A stretch of DNA of 64,000 bases from Whitmania pigra (GCA_021613335.1 JAJTWR010000263.1:2442001-2506000), one strand, 5' to 3'. Positions 24,301 through 38,377 are shown, counted from the stretch's first letter. Notes: generated from the letters alone by a model not told the origin. Numbers and translations are program-made.

Positions 24301-27300
24301 TGCAATGGCAGCTGCCTCATAAAATGAACTGGAATTTATTTTTACACCACTTTCAGACACTTTCAAATGCACCTTGCCTGAAAGAACGTATTTTCGTTGA
24401 CAGTTTTGCTATATTTTCTTGGCTTGATTTTATTCTAAACGTGATAAATGCCCTTGCATCGAGCATGGATTCTTGCTGATGGTTGTCACATGGCAGATAT
24501 CCCTAGACGACAGGGACAAATCTTACATATTCGGAAAAATGGAATTGATCAATATTTATTATGTCTATGAATAAGAAATTCTAATGAAATGATTTTCAGT
24601 GATTACAAACGAGTTTTGCGGCTACGAAAGGTTCTTGGCCAGATGCAACCCACGAGAAGTTATACTTGTCAGGAATGCAAGTTTCGGACGCATGCGTGCC
24701 GGAAAGTGCGTCACGGGAGATTACTCTCACGCTATTGGTTGTTCCAGCGACGTAACGAGCCACGTGAGCAATATGTGCACAGGACGACAGAACTGCTCTT
24801 TCCTGGTAGCCATGATGGATTCCGTAGCTCAACCGTGTGCCAAAGATTTCAAGTCGTACCTAGAAGCCTCCCACGTCTGTCACAAAGGTTATTTCACTCG
24901 ATGAACTTTGCCTCTCGTTTCAACATTTGGGTCGTCATTTATCTTATGAATCTAAGAACGTTTTCAAGATTATTCCGGCATTCGTGCATTTCTAACTATG
25001 ATTAATCTCATTTTATTTACTCGAGATGTTCATTTATTTAAAATAATTTCAAAAATGTCCACAGCATACTTCGTCGAAAAGAATTGCGGGGATAACTCAG
25101 TTGTTCTAACAAAGACAGATTGGTCGGGTTACCTGGCCTTCTATTGGCGTCACCTCCTGCTCAATCCACCGCTCGAGTTCGGTTCAATCTGCACGTGGAA
25201 GTTCACCGTAGAGGACGGGAGGAGGATCGAAATGTCCTGGATCAAGACTTTCCAAGGTTTCGAGTGATTGAACCGCACTAAGTGATTGAAATTTTGGAAT
25301 TTTAAATTGAATTGGTAAGTGGTTTCGTTGCTTAATAAATCCGGCATTTCGCACCATCCATCAACAAAGCAGAAATCCGTCCATTCGTCCAGCAAAACAT
25401 CTGTCTCTTTATAGCTCCTTCGGCGGCAGTAGAGGGGTTTCAGCGGTTGAGGAGGAGCAAATAATCTCCATCGAATGAGCCGAGAATGGGTCGCTCATAC
25501 GTGTGCAGGTCGTAAATCTTGTGGCGGACGCATTAAGATTCTCATCAGAGCGACAATTGATTTGATTTATAGAAACCGCGATCTCTGCCACTATTTACTT
25601 TGTCCGAGTCTTTGAGAATCGATTAAATCCAACACCGTCAAGTCGACCTCGTACCATCACTCAGCAAACGACCTTGACTCCATCTGAGCTCCTCCTTTCT
25701 TCTCCATCTCCATCTGGTCACACATGGTTGCCATGCCGTTGCATTTTCATTCTGCCAGGCACGAAGCTCACTCAATCATGCGTAAATAACCCGCTGTGTG
25801 GAACGCCCACGGTCTCTTATTTCTACGAATGTTGCTAATAAGCCACCAGCCGTAGAACTGTTCTTCCTTTATCTCGGAGAACAGAGTAGCTGATGGGCTA
25901 TTGTTTATGTAAGAAAATAATCTTGGGAGGTCGCTGGAGTTTTCCAATAACGCACATGATGTTTCTTATCCGACTGACAGGAATTCTCCATTTATAACAA
26001 CCGCCTTAATGCGGAGAGTCGCTTTGGTCGTTTTATTTAGCGAAGCACCTTTAAACGGGATTCATTCTCTATTTCCATTCTTACAGCACACGGCGCCAAC
26101 TTCTGATCGGATCCAGCTCATGCGCGCCTAAGAGGATAAGTAGGGATGCGATTGAAGGCCGAGTAAATAATCGGTCGCGAGCGAGGTTTTGTCGACTGTA
26201 AGAGGAGATAAGACAGCACTAATCTATAATTTAGACCACCCGCATTCAGACCCGTTGTCGCCCAGAACTCGCTTGAAAACTTTACAAAGTGCGAGATGCG
26301 AACGGGGAGGTGAAAAGGAGTTCGATTGAATGGGATGATGACATTCGAAGATGAATGGTGGACATCTCGAGATGCAATGTTTGCCCAGAAATCGAGGCAA
26401 ATGTAATCCTCTGAATGGGGCAATTGATTCCCTGAGCAATTCCTTTTAACCATCGTGTCTAGCTATTCTGAGCTCTAAGCGAGTCTGATCGCACGTGAGA
26501 GAAACATCGATGGAGAAATATGAGAGGTGTTCTATTTTAAAAATGCATCAATCCAGGAAGAGATTTCATGCGAGCCATCCATTTGTCTCAATGAAACTCA
26601 ATTTCCTTTACATCAGGTGTCCATCAATATTCGTTTCGGTGACCTGTTCTTAGGTGCACTATTCAAATGCGTCCTGAAAACTGAAAATCGACCATTATGA
26701 TGAGATCTTTGTTTGGAAGCCACTACAGAAAAAAAACCCCAGCTCTGCAGACAAGAGAATGAAACGCAGGTATGAGATTCGTTAGGACGTCGTTGAGTTC
26801 ATTTGACCAGGTGTTTGGTTGAAGAGAAGAGTATCTCAAATTACGCAATTAACGAGACATGAGAGACACGAACCCATCCGAAAGGATTGGAGTGCAACCT
26901 TCGGCGAAAAGATCCATTGAAATTCAGCATGCGGAGAGCTATTAGTGGTGGATAAATATGCGGAGAAATGACAAGAGATAAACGATGATCGTTCATAGAG
27001 GAACGGCAGGGAACGGAGTTTTAAGTTTAAGTTTTAAGGAATCGAACTTGGGAGATCCGAGGACGGCTCCTTGAAACATTCCGTGGAATAGTTTCCTGGG
27101 CAACTCCGGTTTTGATCAGTTCATGCGTTTCCAAGACAACTTGACAGATGCGTGCGAGCGTCATCTCCACGATGTCATCCGAATGTCACGTTATTAACTT
27201 CGCTCCAGTCAACACGAAGCACTCGGGATGTTCGTCGTTTCGAAGTGTAACCAACCGTCGTCGAACACAGCGTCACTGTCTTCCCTCGGAAAAATATTCC

Positions 27301-30300
27301 GAATCTGTCGTTGCACTCGGACTGCGATCTGCTTACTTTCGTCTCGACGTCATAAACGTCACCGGTCAAAGAGTGAGCCAGAAATTCAGTGCTTTCTGAA
27401 GTGGGATTCGAAAAACAATCAGAATGTCTCGACAAACGTCAAGAAGGAATTTTCTTCTTAAAAATAGTTTTGCTGACCATCTTTACTCAGGCCATCGAGT
27501 TATATAACATTCGGGTTTAATTCAACATATTAAAATAACTTTAATTTAAAGTTTCGACCACTACAAAAAGATTAAATACCCCTTAGGGAGAAATATTTAT
27601 GGAAATGAAAAAAAGATCCGATAAAAGCTTCTTAATACACTTATTATTGAAATAATCTTCGGTAGCATTACATTGACTTTAGTGAATAATTCACTAAAAT
27701 TCCAAAGAATACAAGATTCGATCAGCAGACATTATTTAATTATATTGACATCTTCCTGATTTCGTGGTAAACACGGCACACGAAACAAAAGGGCCGACTG
27801 TTTGTGATGAGTTACGTGGTCGGGCGGACGTAATTGGCTGTTTTTTTATGGAACCTACACTGCTCCACCAACGGACTAATTGGCAGCCGGGCTGCTTAAT
27901 GAAGTGACTGGCCGGTGGCAGGAACCTCCGGATTCTTCGTAAATGAAATTTTTCCTTAAAAACAATTATTTATCAACACTTTTATTATGTTCGTCCGCAC
28001 ATCACCGGCTCTTGTTGAATTTATACTAGCCAGAATAAACACTTGAATTAAGAGTCTAGATTTAAACATGTCTGCCCCTCGAGTGGAAATTATTGGCATC
28101 GCGAGTAAAAGTGAACTCGACTCGGAATATTTAGCGGGTTCTTTTATTTATGACCATCAGTCCTCAATGCCATTCTTTCGTGCAATGGACTCAAGTCACG
28201 TGAAGGCGTATATTTGTTTTTTGTTTAAAGAACTTTTCTCTGGAAGCAGCGGGTTTTTGTAACGAAAAATACGGCTATCGCAGTCGGCGTCAGAACACTG
28301 GACATTGGTTTTTTTTCTGTTTTATAAAAATGAAAATTAATTTAATAAACATGTCAAAGTATTTACCATAATAAGACGTCGCAAGTAATGGACGAAGACA
28401 AGGAAAATGTGTAAAGGTAAATAAAAAAATGTTCACCGAAAATGGCACTGAAGTTTTCATTTATCTGAGAAGTAAAGCAATTTGAAAGCGTCCTGCAGTC
28501 TTTTTTATGTTTCAGATTCATATTTGGTCGAAATGTTTTTCGTCACATTCTCTTAAATTCCTGTTCGTACCGAGTTTTGGCTGCCTAACTCCCCTGTATT
28601 ATCCCGCCAATCAAGTTTTATCGTCGGTCGATCAGGGCGTACAATGAATTATTCATATCTTGTTGCCTGTAGTACTGAATTCCCACTTTTAACTAGAATG
28701 ATCATACATCAAAGACAATTCCGATACTTTCTATCGCTAACTTGGCTACTTTTCCGACCATTCCGAACTCTCAGCAACAGTTTAATTGCTCGACTTTCCT
28801 TGATTAAGACTATTTCTCGTGAGTGGAAATGCTCTTAGGTTTCCAGTACAAATGGGAGTGGTTAATTCTATTCGGCCATGCAGAGTCATGAGGCTACACT
28901 TCTTCATCGGTTATTCTCGCTACCCAGACGAGGTGCCGTGCGGAATATAAATGATGGAGGCCCGAGTCGAACTCTCATGAATTTGCATTTTATCGTCATT
29001 TCACGGAGTCTAAAAAAACCAAAGAGAAAAACATGGTCAAGTCTTTTGCTCCTTTTAGCGTTAAAGAGATGTCCTTAAAGAAGATTAGATGAATGCCATC
29101 GTTCATTGTGCTTAGAGATGGATGGATGGTTAGGTGCGGGATGAGAATATGGGTTGGGCCACGGCGAGTGTGTATCAGTGTCTATAGCGTTTTGCTAGTT
29201 TTGCAGTTTTTATTTGAGTTTAGATATTTATTATGTCAGTCTTTTGTGTTCCTAACAACATCGACAATAAGAATTTATTTTATTAATGATTATTTATTAT
29301 AGTTCCCTTTATTGGCATTAAACGTTGTAACGAATGTTTATTATGACACTTTTAGACTTTATTCTTATTCTATCACACACATGAAACCCCGGGTCGTCGT
29401 TCAAGCGGTCTTATGATGGATCTCAAGCTGTGATGTACTTAATTCAAGTCGAGCATGACCCCGGCATAAAAAAAATCCCCAATGAGCCACAGAATGATGC
29501 AGGGGGAGTGCAAAGTCTCCTTACTATCCTCAGATAACTTTTATTGCTCCCAGAAATCAAAAATTAATCGAACATTCGACAAGGGTTTCATTTGATTTCA
29601 ACTTTAGTTTCGACTTTTACACCTCTCGTCGAATGTTTCCACTTGAAATAAAATATAAACTACAACATTCCATTAAAAATATGGTCGCCATCGTAACAAT
29701 TTTTTGGACGAGTATGGAACTGAATTGTGAGGATGTTGTTGACTCGTTTTGAAAACCGAGTTAATTGTGGTTATAAATATTAAAGCTATGGAAGAGATTA
29801 TCGACTTTAACTTAATCCTTTCTAAACTGAAGTTAATTACATTGATGGAAATTGGATGGTTGTGATGATGATGATGGTGGTCGTGGTGATGATGATGATG
29901 GTGATGATAATAATAAGGATGAAATTATGCTAAACCTCCAAAGCGGCAGATTAGATGGAACACGTGTTACATATGTGAAACCCAGAGGATTTAAATCCCC
30001 TTGCTCATCATCATTAATATTTTACAATTCCAGATATATTTTATCTTTTCATAAATAATTCAAATGAATGTATTATGCTAACAAGAGACAACTACTACCG
30101 ACCAATCAGAAAAGAAAGATTTGCCGAAATATGGTAATGGTTAGGGTCAAAGATCAGGATTAGGGGGTCGGGTTAAGAGTTAAGGCTCAGGATTAGGGGG
30201 GAGCTCGGCTCTTCCAGAATTTCGTTGACACTCAAAACATCTCAGGGTCCCAGGAGCCGTGGAACACGCCATTATAAATTTTCATTACAAGCCTCAAGTA

Positions 30301-33300
30301 ACGTGATGAAATGCAAATCTCGCCCTCTCCTGGACTCGGTCACGTGTTTCCGGCGAGATTGCCAACATGGAATTTACGAACACGGCAAGAATCGCCTGCC
30401 TGTTTTACGGCTGTTTCCGACGCCCACCACATGTTACAGCCGGGACCGCCAATTACTGTCATTAATAATAATAATAAAAATAATAATAATAATATTTTTG
30501 GTTAAAGTTAACCCCGTTATAATTATCGATAGCAACCGTTATTTGCATCACTTCCTTTTTTAAATATTATTCTGGTAACGATCTTACGACGTTTCGTGTG
30601 CATTGCGTTGTGGCTATCACCATTTAAGTTGTGGCCGTGTCCAATTGAATGTTTGACTTCCAATAAATGTTTCTGCACTGAACATGCTGATGATGACTAT
30701 GAAAATGACAATAAGACAAATAACATGCACGCAATGATACCAAATGATATTAAATGGCTTGCAGACATTCCACCTGTTAAACCAACACCCCTTCCCAGGC
30801 AAAGAAATCTCAGCCAAATCAGCCACTCGTATTTTAAACCAAACTTGAGATGTCCCGTCAAAATGTGGGTGTCCGAGTCCTCTGACAACGAGGTATCGGT
30901 GTCGGCCTGCCAAGACCTTTCGAACAGACAGAGAACGTTCTACACCTCCTTAGGAAACAAAATGCTACTCAAGATTCAGATGGAACTCAGTGCCAAAGAT
31001 GAGGTGATGTCTTTCTACGTCAGTCGACCGAACGAGGTTCTTCCCTGGCAGAACAAATTGCTCCACTTCAAGGGTGAGCCTCTATTAAAATGAAAATTTG
31101 CGATAAAGGAATGAAATAAAATTTTTATTTTTATGGAAGTCGTTAGCACTCCAAGCAGTCGTCCCATGGGAAAGTTGTGTGCGAATTGTTGAAAAACAGT
31201 GTCCTTGTCACTTGTTGATTTGTTTTCGCTTCCATTTTATTTCCTCCCGAGTCGACAGTTTTCAAATTTGTTGTTGCTCGCCATTTTCTTTCAATTTGTT
31301 TTGGAAACACCCATATAGAGGAAGTGTTCTTGTAAACCTCAGAAATAGAAAAGAATTCGAGCAGAATTGTCCAACGCAAATTTCTAAACTGAGACGGTGA
31401 GACTCGTATCGAGCCATTGCAGGACTATTGGCGTGTGCTTTATCGGGTCGGTAGGGATGCTTATGATGAATTGTAACAACTACCATTATAAAGGAAATTA
31501 ATGTCTCCTCGTTATTTACGAACATCACCAGGAACCCGTCGCACGTGGCCCTTCCCTTTGCGAAGTCCCATGCCACCAAGTGGAGCAGAAAGAATTTCTG
31601 CTCGACCGGGTTTAGTTGGCGAAGGAAACGTCCACAATAAAACTATCCTCTCCATCATGGCCACTGAGTTATGCGGTGATGTCGTGAAAATTGTCATTTA
31701 CTTCCACAATTCAGACGGCCCTGCACTGCCTTGATATTGAAATCAAGGCCCGATTAAGCGTACTCAGGATTTTTCGACTCTTTCCCTTATGCGGTTGTCT
31801 TCATGCCTCGCATTTCGTGCAAATATTGTAGCAAATTTGAAGGACAAGAGCGAACACCAGACAAAAATGTAAGAAAATGTTTCCAGAAAATTTAATAAAA
31901 CTTTGTTTTATGCAAATTGTATTTCGTCCCTTACAAGCGATGCCCCTCACAATATTGGATTCGCACGGATGGTATTGAATTTCCGAAAATAATATCACAA
32001 TATTCACAAATAGCATTGAACCTCCAATACAGACACATTTGCACGTTTGGAACGAAGCACGTCATGCGACGAGCTCTAAGTTATTCGAAGATAAAATGTA
32101 AACATTAGCGACTTCCTTTTGTTCGAGCATCGGAAAAAGAGGTCGGAAGATGCAATAAAAACTCAGACCCGGCTCGTTGCTTCCCCTTCTAAGACTGCGT
32201 GCATTTTGCATGGTGTGCATTTTGTCCTAACAGTCGTTGGATGCCCTAAAGTCGAGCAATCGGGGGATCACACGACCTGGCAATACGGCGACAGTGCAGC
32301 GGTGGTGTGCGCTTCCAGCGGCAAGACGTGGTACCTGTCGTGCAGGGACGGAAAGTGGATTGGATTCGTTGGCAACTGTTCAAAAGCAGGTGAGTTCTTT
32401 TAAAGAAAAATTTCTAGAATTTTTATCGAAAGTTTTGTCCGGTCATCAATTATTCTCCTTTGAAATAAATGTCCAGCGATTGCTCTGCGTAAAAAGTGAA
32501 CGCGAAGCAGTACGAAGAAACAGTCCACACGTCGTGGAGAACGTCAAAATTTTGAAAATTGATCAGAGTCGAATGAGTGAGAGAAGGAGCAAAAATTTCT
32601 CATAAAGGAATGATTGATGGAGACCGATGGTCTGCCGTTGAGTAGATGATGTAAGTTGACGATCCCCAGCCATCCAACGTTTCTTCGTCGCATCCATCGA
32701 TTGCACGTTCGATTATTTTTCGAGTATTTCATCATTTTCAAAAATTCTATTCAACCTCCTAAAAATGCTATTGAATTGGCAACTGTTGCCACGATAAAAG
32801 AATAAATGGAGTGTAGATGGAAACGTTAGAATGAAAAATTAGGTCACGGTATTTTATGGTCCAATGGAGCATGCGCCGAGTTGACCTCGTTAGGAGTGGA
32901 TGTGATCTCTCGTTACCGGTTCCAGTCAGAAAGTTTCAATTCAAAGATGAGTAGCCAATGAAAAGACCTTCTTGCAATCGCATCCCTCCACTCCGTAAGT
33001 ATGCATTTTGCCAACAACTGGTTTCCATCGATCACGTGATGTCAGCACATCGACCAAATAAATGCACTCCTTCGCGCCAAGCTCTCCTCCGAGAATGTTT
33101 CGCGTGGTGCTGCATCTCATTCGAACCATCTGCCCTCATCGCCACAACTCGTTTCTTCATCATCGTCGTTACTCAACGAAGGCGTCATCAATGACATCAT
33201 CGCCGTCATCTTCATTTTCTGCTCAGTGCTCGCAAGGTACGAACGAATAATTTTTATCTCAACATTCGCAGACCATAAAAAACTCGTGTCTGCAGAAGCA

Positions 33301-34866
33301 TCCAATATGGGCCCGAGCGAGCTGAGTAATGGTTAGAACATCCTATCTTGCCTTCTGTCATCGGTGCCGATTTGTTCTGCCATTGTTAAACTTTTAATTT
33401 CACTCACAACCAGGGGCAGTCATGGCCGTCTTGGTGGGCGTGGTCACCGGGTTTGCCATAGGGATGTTGCTCCTCTTCGCCATCGTCTTCACGAAGCGCA
33501 GGTGAGCATTAGCGCGTTGAAATTATTTGAAAAGCGTGGCTATATTTAAGGGAATAAAAGAAGAAATAATGAGAATTCCCTCGGAAGAGATTATTTTACA
33601 TAAATAAAGCATTTAGTCGTCGCGTGCGAAGGCGAATGGTTTGAGGAATTGACACGATGACATCCTGAAAATATGGAGGCATATCCTCATTCTGATTTGC
33701 ATTCCACATCCGAGAGTTTCGAGGGGTTCTGGAACGAAATTCGCGAGGAAGGAAAGAAGAGAAGGGCGTGACAAGGAAGAGGCAGGAGTCGAACGTAGGA
33801 GCGGTTAATTGATGGACGCCTGAAAAGCGAATCCGCTTTAATTCTTGGTTAATGTCCCCTATTCGTGCCTGCTTCGGTTCGTCGTGATTAGAGAGCAATC
33901 AGAAACCAAAGCATGCATTTTTATTCGTCTGACAATTTTTACGCACGCACCAGCTATCGCAGAGGAAGGACGCAGGAGAGGGGCCACAAAAAGTTGGACA
34001 TGATCAGCCACGCACATGGAAACAACTACTTCACAATGACCAATACTCCCAGCAACAGCATCAGATTGAGGGACTCTTTCGCCTTCAAGGAGAGAGAAGA
34101 TTGCCTGCAGACAATCAACGACGTCAAGGAAAACAACAACAACAACAACAACAACGGTCGCCTCATTCACCACAAGACGCCCAGCGATATTTTGGCTCCT
34201 CTCCCAAAAACGGCGACTCCTTCACCTCTCTTCCAATACTCTCAAACCGCATATTCCGTCTCTCCGGCCAGTGAACCCACAAAAAGGCGCTCTGGAAGCT
34301 ACTGCATTCATCGCCAATATCCGAATCTTCCAGATTTCTTATCCACTTGTAACAGTCCAGAGTGCATCGAATGCTGCCTCTGCTCCAATGCGGACAACTT
34401 CCTCATCAGCGTTTCCAGCCACGGCGAAGATTTCCACAACTTTGCAAATGCCATGGAGAATCTCTGCAACCACAACGGAGACCTCGAGAGCCAATCGTTT
34501 CTTCCCTGCTCAAAGAAGGACATGGCGGAAGAAGCTCACTGTTCGCCATCTTTGTTTGTTCCGCTGGAGAAAGTCCGCCTGCTTTCACATCCGAAGCACG
34601 GATGCTTCGGGAAGAATTGCCAGCTCTCCATCTGCCCTCGCCCTTCTCCGAGTCATCGTTCCTCGTACGAAACCTGCGACTGCAGTTCTGCCGCAAGTCC
34701 GAGAGTCAAACAGATCACATCTTCCGGCCATAATTCACAATGTATTCTTCTTCAAGATGCCGAGGACATTAAAGGGCAAGAGAATTCCGGCAACAAATCC
34801 AAGGAAGAAGCGAAGGGTGACAGTGAGGAAGTTTCCTGCTTGAAAACTTCTCTGGTAGATGGATGA
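21370..34866 (+). CDS. Type I receptor: SUEL lectin, CUB-like, sushi, TM
   Basis: Seven exons give 682 residues: 21370-21472, 24600-24887, 25065-25256, 30765-31073, 32234-32389, 33414-33501 and 33954-34866. All are GT-AG; the first five introns are phase 1 and the last phase 2. Order of parts: signal peptide (MKWRIFELFFCLTW); SUEL/L-rhamnose-binding lectin at about 35-130 with eight Cys (FCGYERFLARC, GKCVTGD, HAIGCSS, NMCTGRQNCSF, AQPCAKDFKS, SHVCHK); a CUB-like region at about 131-297 (NCGDNSVV, SICTWKF, then a C-terminal half SLGNKMLLKIQM); a four-Cys sushi/CCP module at about 298-349 (VVGCPKVEQ to FVGNCSKA); a transmembrane helix AVLVGVVTGFAIGMLLLFAI; then a 304-residue tail with an eight-Asn run and a Cys cluster (CNSPECIECCLC). 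By family, the lectin should bind galactose/rhamnose-type sugars outside the cell; ligand and signalling partners are unknown. The fourth exon's acceptor (30764) is the least certain, chosen by phase. Confidence 0.85.
21690..21765. repeat. GAT-rich trinucleotide stretch
   Basis: GATGATAATGGTGATGAAGAT-type imperfect repeat in the first intron of the lectin receptor. Confidence 0.6.
22096..22262. repeat. CTT then TCA/TCG microsatellite
   Basis: About 15 CTT units followed by about 100 bp of TCA, TCG and TTG repeats. Poly-Ser, poly-Glu and poly-Asp frames here are artefacts of the repeat. Confidence 0.9.
23068..23204. repeat. 23-bp minisatellite, six copies
   Basis: Six head-to-tail units of TAAGCAACAACAGTTAGCAT plus GTT or GTA; one unit is a base shorter. 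It lies in the first intron of the lectin receptor. Confidence 0.92.
25257..30764. other. Long intron inside the CUB-like region
   Basis: About 5.5 kb between the two CUB-encoding exons. No mobile element was recognised. Open frames at about 27148-27461 on both strands lack domain support. A TGATGATGATGG tract lies at 29861-29910. A missed small exon inside this intron cannot be excluded. Confidence 0.4.
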
Positions 34867-35269
34867 AAGTTTGTCCACGGGGAAGGAAGCATTTCTGAAA
34901 TCCTTACGTGACTCGGTGAAGCCATCGCAGCATGATTACATGTGAACGTTGTGTTTTTAGTGGCGGCCAGGCATGATCGATGGTGTCATATTATCGCTCA
35001 CATGCATGCCCCGCTTCTTTTTGGTCCGATGATAAGCCACTTTTTTTTCTATTTAACTACGCCTGGGTCTCTTCACTTGTCTGTTTAGATTTACAATCTC
35101 CTCGACTCATCGATGAAGCGTTAACTCTCTACTCTTGTTTTTCTTTCTTTCGTTAACAAATTAAATCCTCTAACACCTTTTGTGCTGTGTCTGCAAGCTT
35201 TCATGGTGGTGACTTTCAATTTCTTGAAAACGTTTGTGATGGAGTATCTTGTTCATTTCTTTAGTACTA

Positions 35270-35275
35270 AATAAA
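35270..35275 (+). terminator. Poly(A) signal of lectin receptor
   Basis: AATAAA about 400 bp after the TGA of the lectin receptor, in TAGTACTAAATAAACTG. Confidence 0.5.
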
Positions 35276-35903
35276 CTGTTCATGTATTCTTCCAGTAATT
35301 TCCGGGCAGAAGTCGGCACCACGCCGTTTCGAAGCAAGTATTAAAAAGTCGACAAATGGAAAGAAGGAAATTTGCTCGGAAGCCAATAAAGGCCAACATC
35401 GCCTTGAATTTTAAGTTTTCAGAGTTCCAGGGGATAAAAAAAAAAAAGGGAATTCAGAGCTTTTATAGGAATAAACCTGCAGTGTTTTTGAAATTAGAAG
35501 GTAGCTAAAGATAATTAAAAGGTTAAATATTTCAAATCTAAATGCGTGCCTTTGGCAATCGATGTATTAAATTAAAAGGTGGTGTGACCTCACAAAAGCA
35601 TGACGATAATTACGGATAAAGGTGCAAATATTTATTTGCCTCGCATGCGCAATATGAATGACTCTACGATAGACTCTTTTTCTTATTGACTCCGTTGGAG
35701 ACTGGCTTAAGCTCAAATTGACGGTAACTTGGCGGTAAATCCGAGATTACTTTCTCTTCTGGCAGATCTTTTCTCCATTTTGTTTGCTGCTGTCCATTGC
35801 ACGTGACTCTTAATTTCTGGCGTCAATTAATTCCATTTTAACATTGTAATTGAACAACGTCGCAACGGATCGGCGTACATTAAGCAATTTGTAATTTTGT
35901 GGT

Positions 35904-35955
35904 TATTTTATTTATTTATTTATTTGATTAAAGTCCGTTGCATAACTAAGATGAG
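35904..35955 (-). repeat. Dispersed retroposon 3'-tail motif, copy 2
   Basis: On the minus strand: TTAGTTATGCAACGGACTTT followed by an AATCAAATAAATAAATAAAT-type tail; one of the best preserved copies. Confidence 0.65.
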
Positions 35956-36494
35956 GTAATTTTGTGGCACCCTTGAATGGGCGCTTACAGTTCAGCGCAA
36001 TAGATCTTCGTAATGAAATGTAGAACGCATTCATAAGAAATATATCACTGGATGGCATAAGCGGCTTTTTCACAGGCAGGTTTTTATCATATATAATATA
36101 TATATATAAACGTAATAACTCGAATGCGTCTTGAAGTTCTGATGGTTTCACGAAAATTAGGAATAATTTGCGATCACCTCGTGCTAAATTAACGTGGTTC
36201 AATTTGTTAAAAGATTTCGTAAACATATCGAGAAGGGTCGCTACTTCCATCCCGTAAAGGCAATTTCTTCGATTACAACAGAATTTCATGACTTTTACTC
36301 CTACTAACAATCAGATGTGACGAACTTCCTATCACCGTAATTGCACGCAGAAGAGCGCTTAAAAAGCGTGAAAATGAATTAAAGTACTAAAGATTCTCTG
36401 ACTTATTATTTTGTCCGAAATTAATTTTCACCAATTCTTTGTGTTTTAAAATATTTTTTATCTCTTGAGAATTCGATCACCAACTTCTGCTGCC

Positions 36495-36917
<423 letters not shown>

Positions 36918-37922
36918 ATCATCATAATAATTGATAGCGCAAGTTTCTTGCCTGGTTCTGACATGACTGATAACAAATCAAATATTCACCGACGTTGGTG
37001 GTGGCAATAGGTTTTGATTTTCTAGATTTTGAATATTTTATTTAATTTAATTGCTTATTTAGCTCATCACTATAAGAGAAAGACATTAACAATGAACCGT
37101 TGGAACTGAAAGATTGTTTGGTTTTAAATGATAGAAGAAAGAGAACTCCATTTTCATAGCAACAGCTACAACCTACATAGTAATTTGAATTCAACTAGTT
37201 AATTCTAAGAAACAATATATGCTTGAAAATTTAAATTTTTTATACCTTCATTTTATTTTTATTATGCAATATTTAATAAATGGTGAGTTCCATTAAAACG
37301 TTCCCTAGGGTCTAAAAAAATTATTTTAGCTGATTATGTAATTTTTCAGTGTCATTCTATTTATTAATGCTCTAAGTGTAAAGTGTAATGGCCTTGAGCT
37401 TAAATTTTCAAACTTGTTCGATTTTTTAGCAGATATTTCAATGGTCCATTTTTTTGTATGAATTTCGTTCTGAATGTATAAATGTTTTAATCGAAGAATC
37501 TGACAAGTGCTACCACATATAATACCAAATAATTTATTATTTGTTTATATTATAATAATATATAGTATTATAATATTATTAAGATCACATTGTAGTCACA
37601 ATTAGATTTAGTTAATCATTTCACCCTCATAAAATCGCGTCGTTGCAGGCGGTAACAGATATACTAGGACAATCGTAATATTGTCAATGTCATTTGCGAT
37701 AAATGCAACTTTTTAACGTAACTATGCTAGAATCTATGAATCTATTCATGGGCAAATTGTTTAACAGGCATTTTGTATTTTTAAAATATCATTATGTTTA
37801 TGTGCGACGATTCAAATTACGTAACTACGTAACATATTTGGCATAACTGATGCAACATGCTTGGTCAAAATTGCATGAAAACGCAGACTTTGAGGTTTCA
37901 TACTGTCAAATTGTTTTCCAAG

Positions 37923-38065
37923 TACAGAAAAGAAATAATCCCGTTGATTATCAAATGTCAAAAGGTTGTCAAGCAGTTCATGGAAATGAGGCGCCACACT
38001 TTCGCAGCCAAAATTCAATTGCAACAGATGGTTAAAGGTTTGAAAATAAATTTGAGAGCTGTACG
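37923..38065 (+). CDS. Isolated exon with two IQ-like motifs
   Basis: A probable exon from acceptor TTTTCCAAG to donor CG|GTAAGA encodes about 47 residues, including IIKCQKVVKQFMEMRRH and AAKIQLQQMVKGLKINLR. The second fits the calmodulin/light-chain-binding IQ consensus (IQxxxxKGxxxxxxR) and the first is a degenerate version, an arrangement seen in unconventional myosin necks. An earlier acceptor (CGCAG at 37886) is also in frame. No other exon of such a gene was found nearby, so it may be an orphan fragment, an exon of a gene with very large introns, or chance. Confidence 0.4.
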
Positions 38066-38317
38066 GTAAGAAAGCTTTAATCATAGAAATGAATACAATC
38101 ACTTTATACTCCGACGTTGTGAACACAACAAGGGATTTTAATAGCATTTGGTAGTAAGCACTGAGCTGCATCAGAAGGCTGGATGATTAAATGCCTATGT
38201 TCACAGATGGAGTTGGATTCCTTCTTCTAGGGTAGAATATGCGCTAACTTTATCACGTGATGTCATCAGCCCTTTCCTTTCAGTTCAGATTGCTTGATAT
38301 TTCCAGAATTATCTGTC

Positions 38318-38377
38318 CAGTGGCGGATTTAGGGAGCCGGGGGCATGGCTCGCCAAAATGTTTTAGATCCGCTACTG
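38318..38377. mobile_element. 60-bp hAT-type MITE remnant
   Basis: Left end CAGTGGCGGATTTAGG and right end, read on the minus strand, CAGTAGCGGATCTAAA form imperfect terminal inverted repeats. Flanking octamers TATCTGTC and AATCTGTT agree at six of eight bases, as for an old hAT target duplication. Confidence 0.55.

Noticed and set aside
34271..34843. 190-codon frame on the plus strand
   Set aside because: Alternate frame of the lectin-receptor tail exon, whose own frame is joined in phase to the membrane exon.
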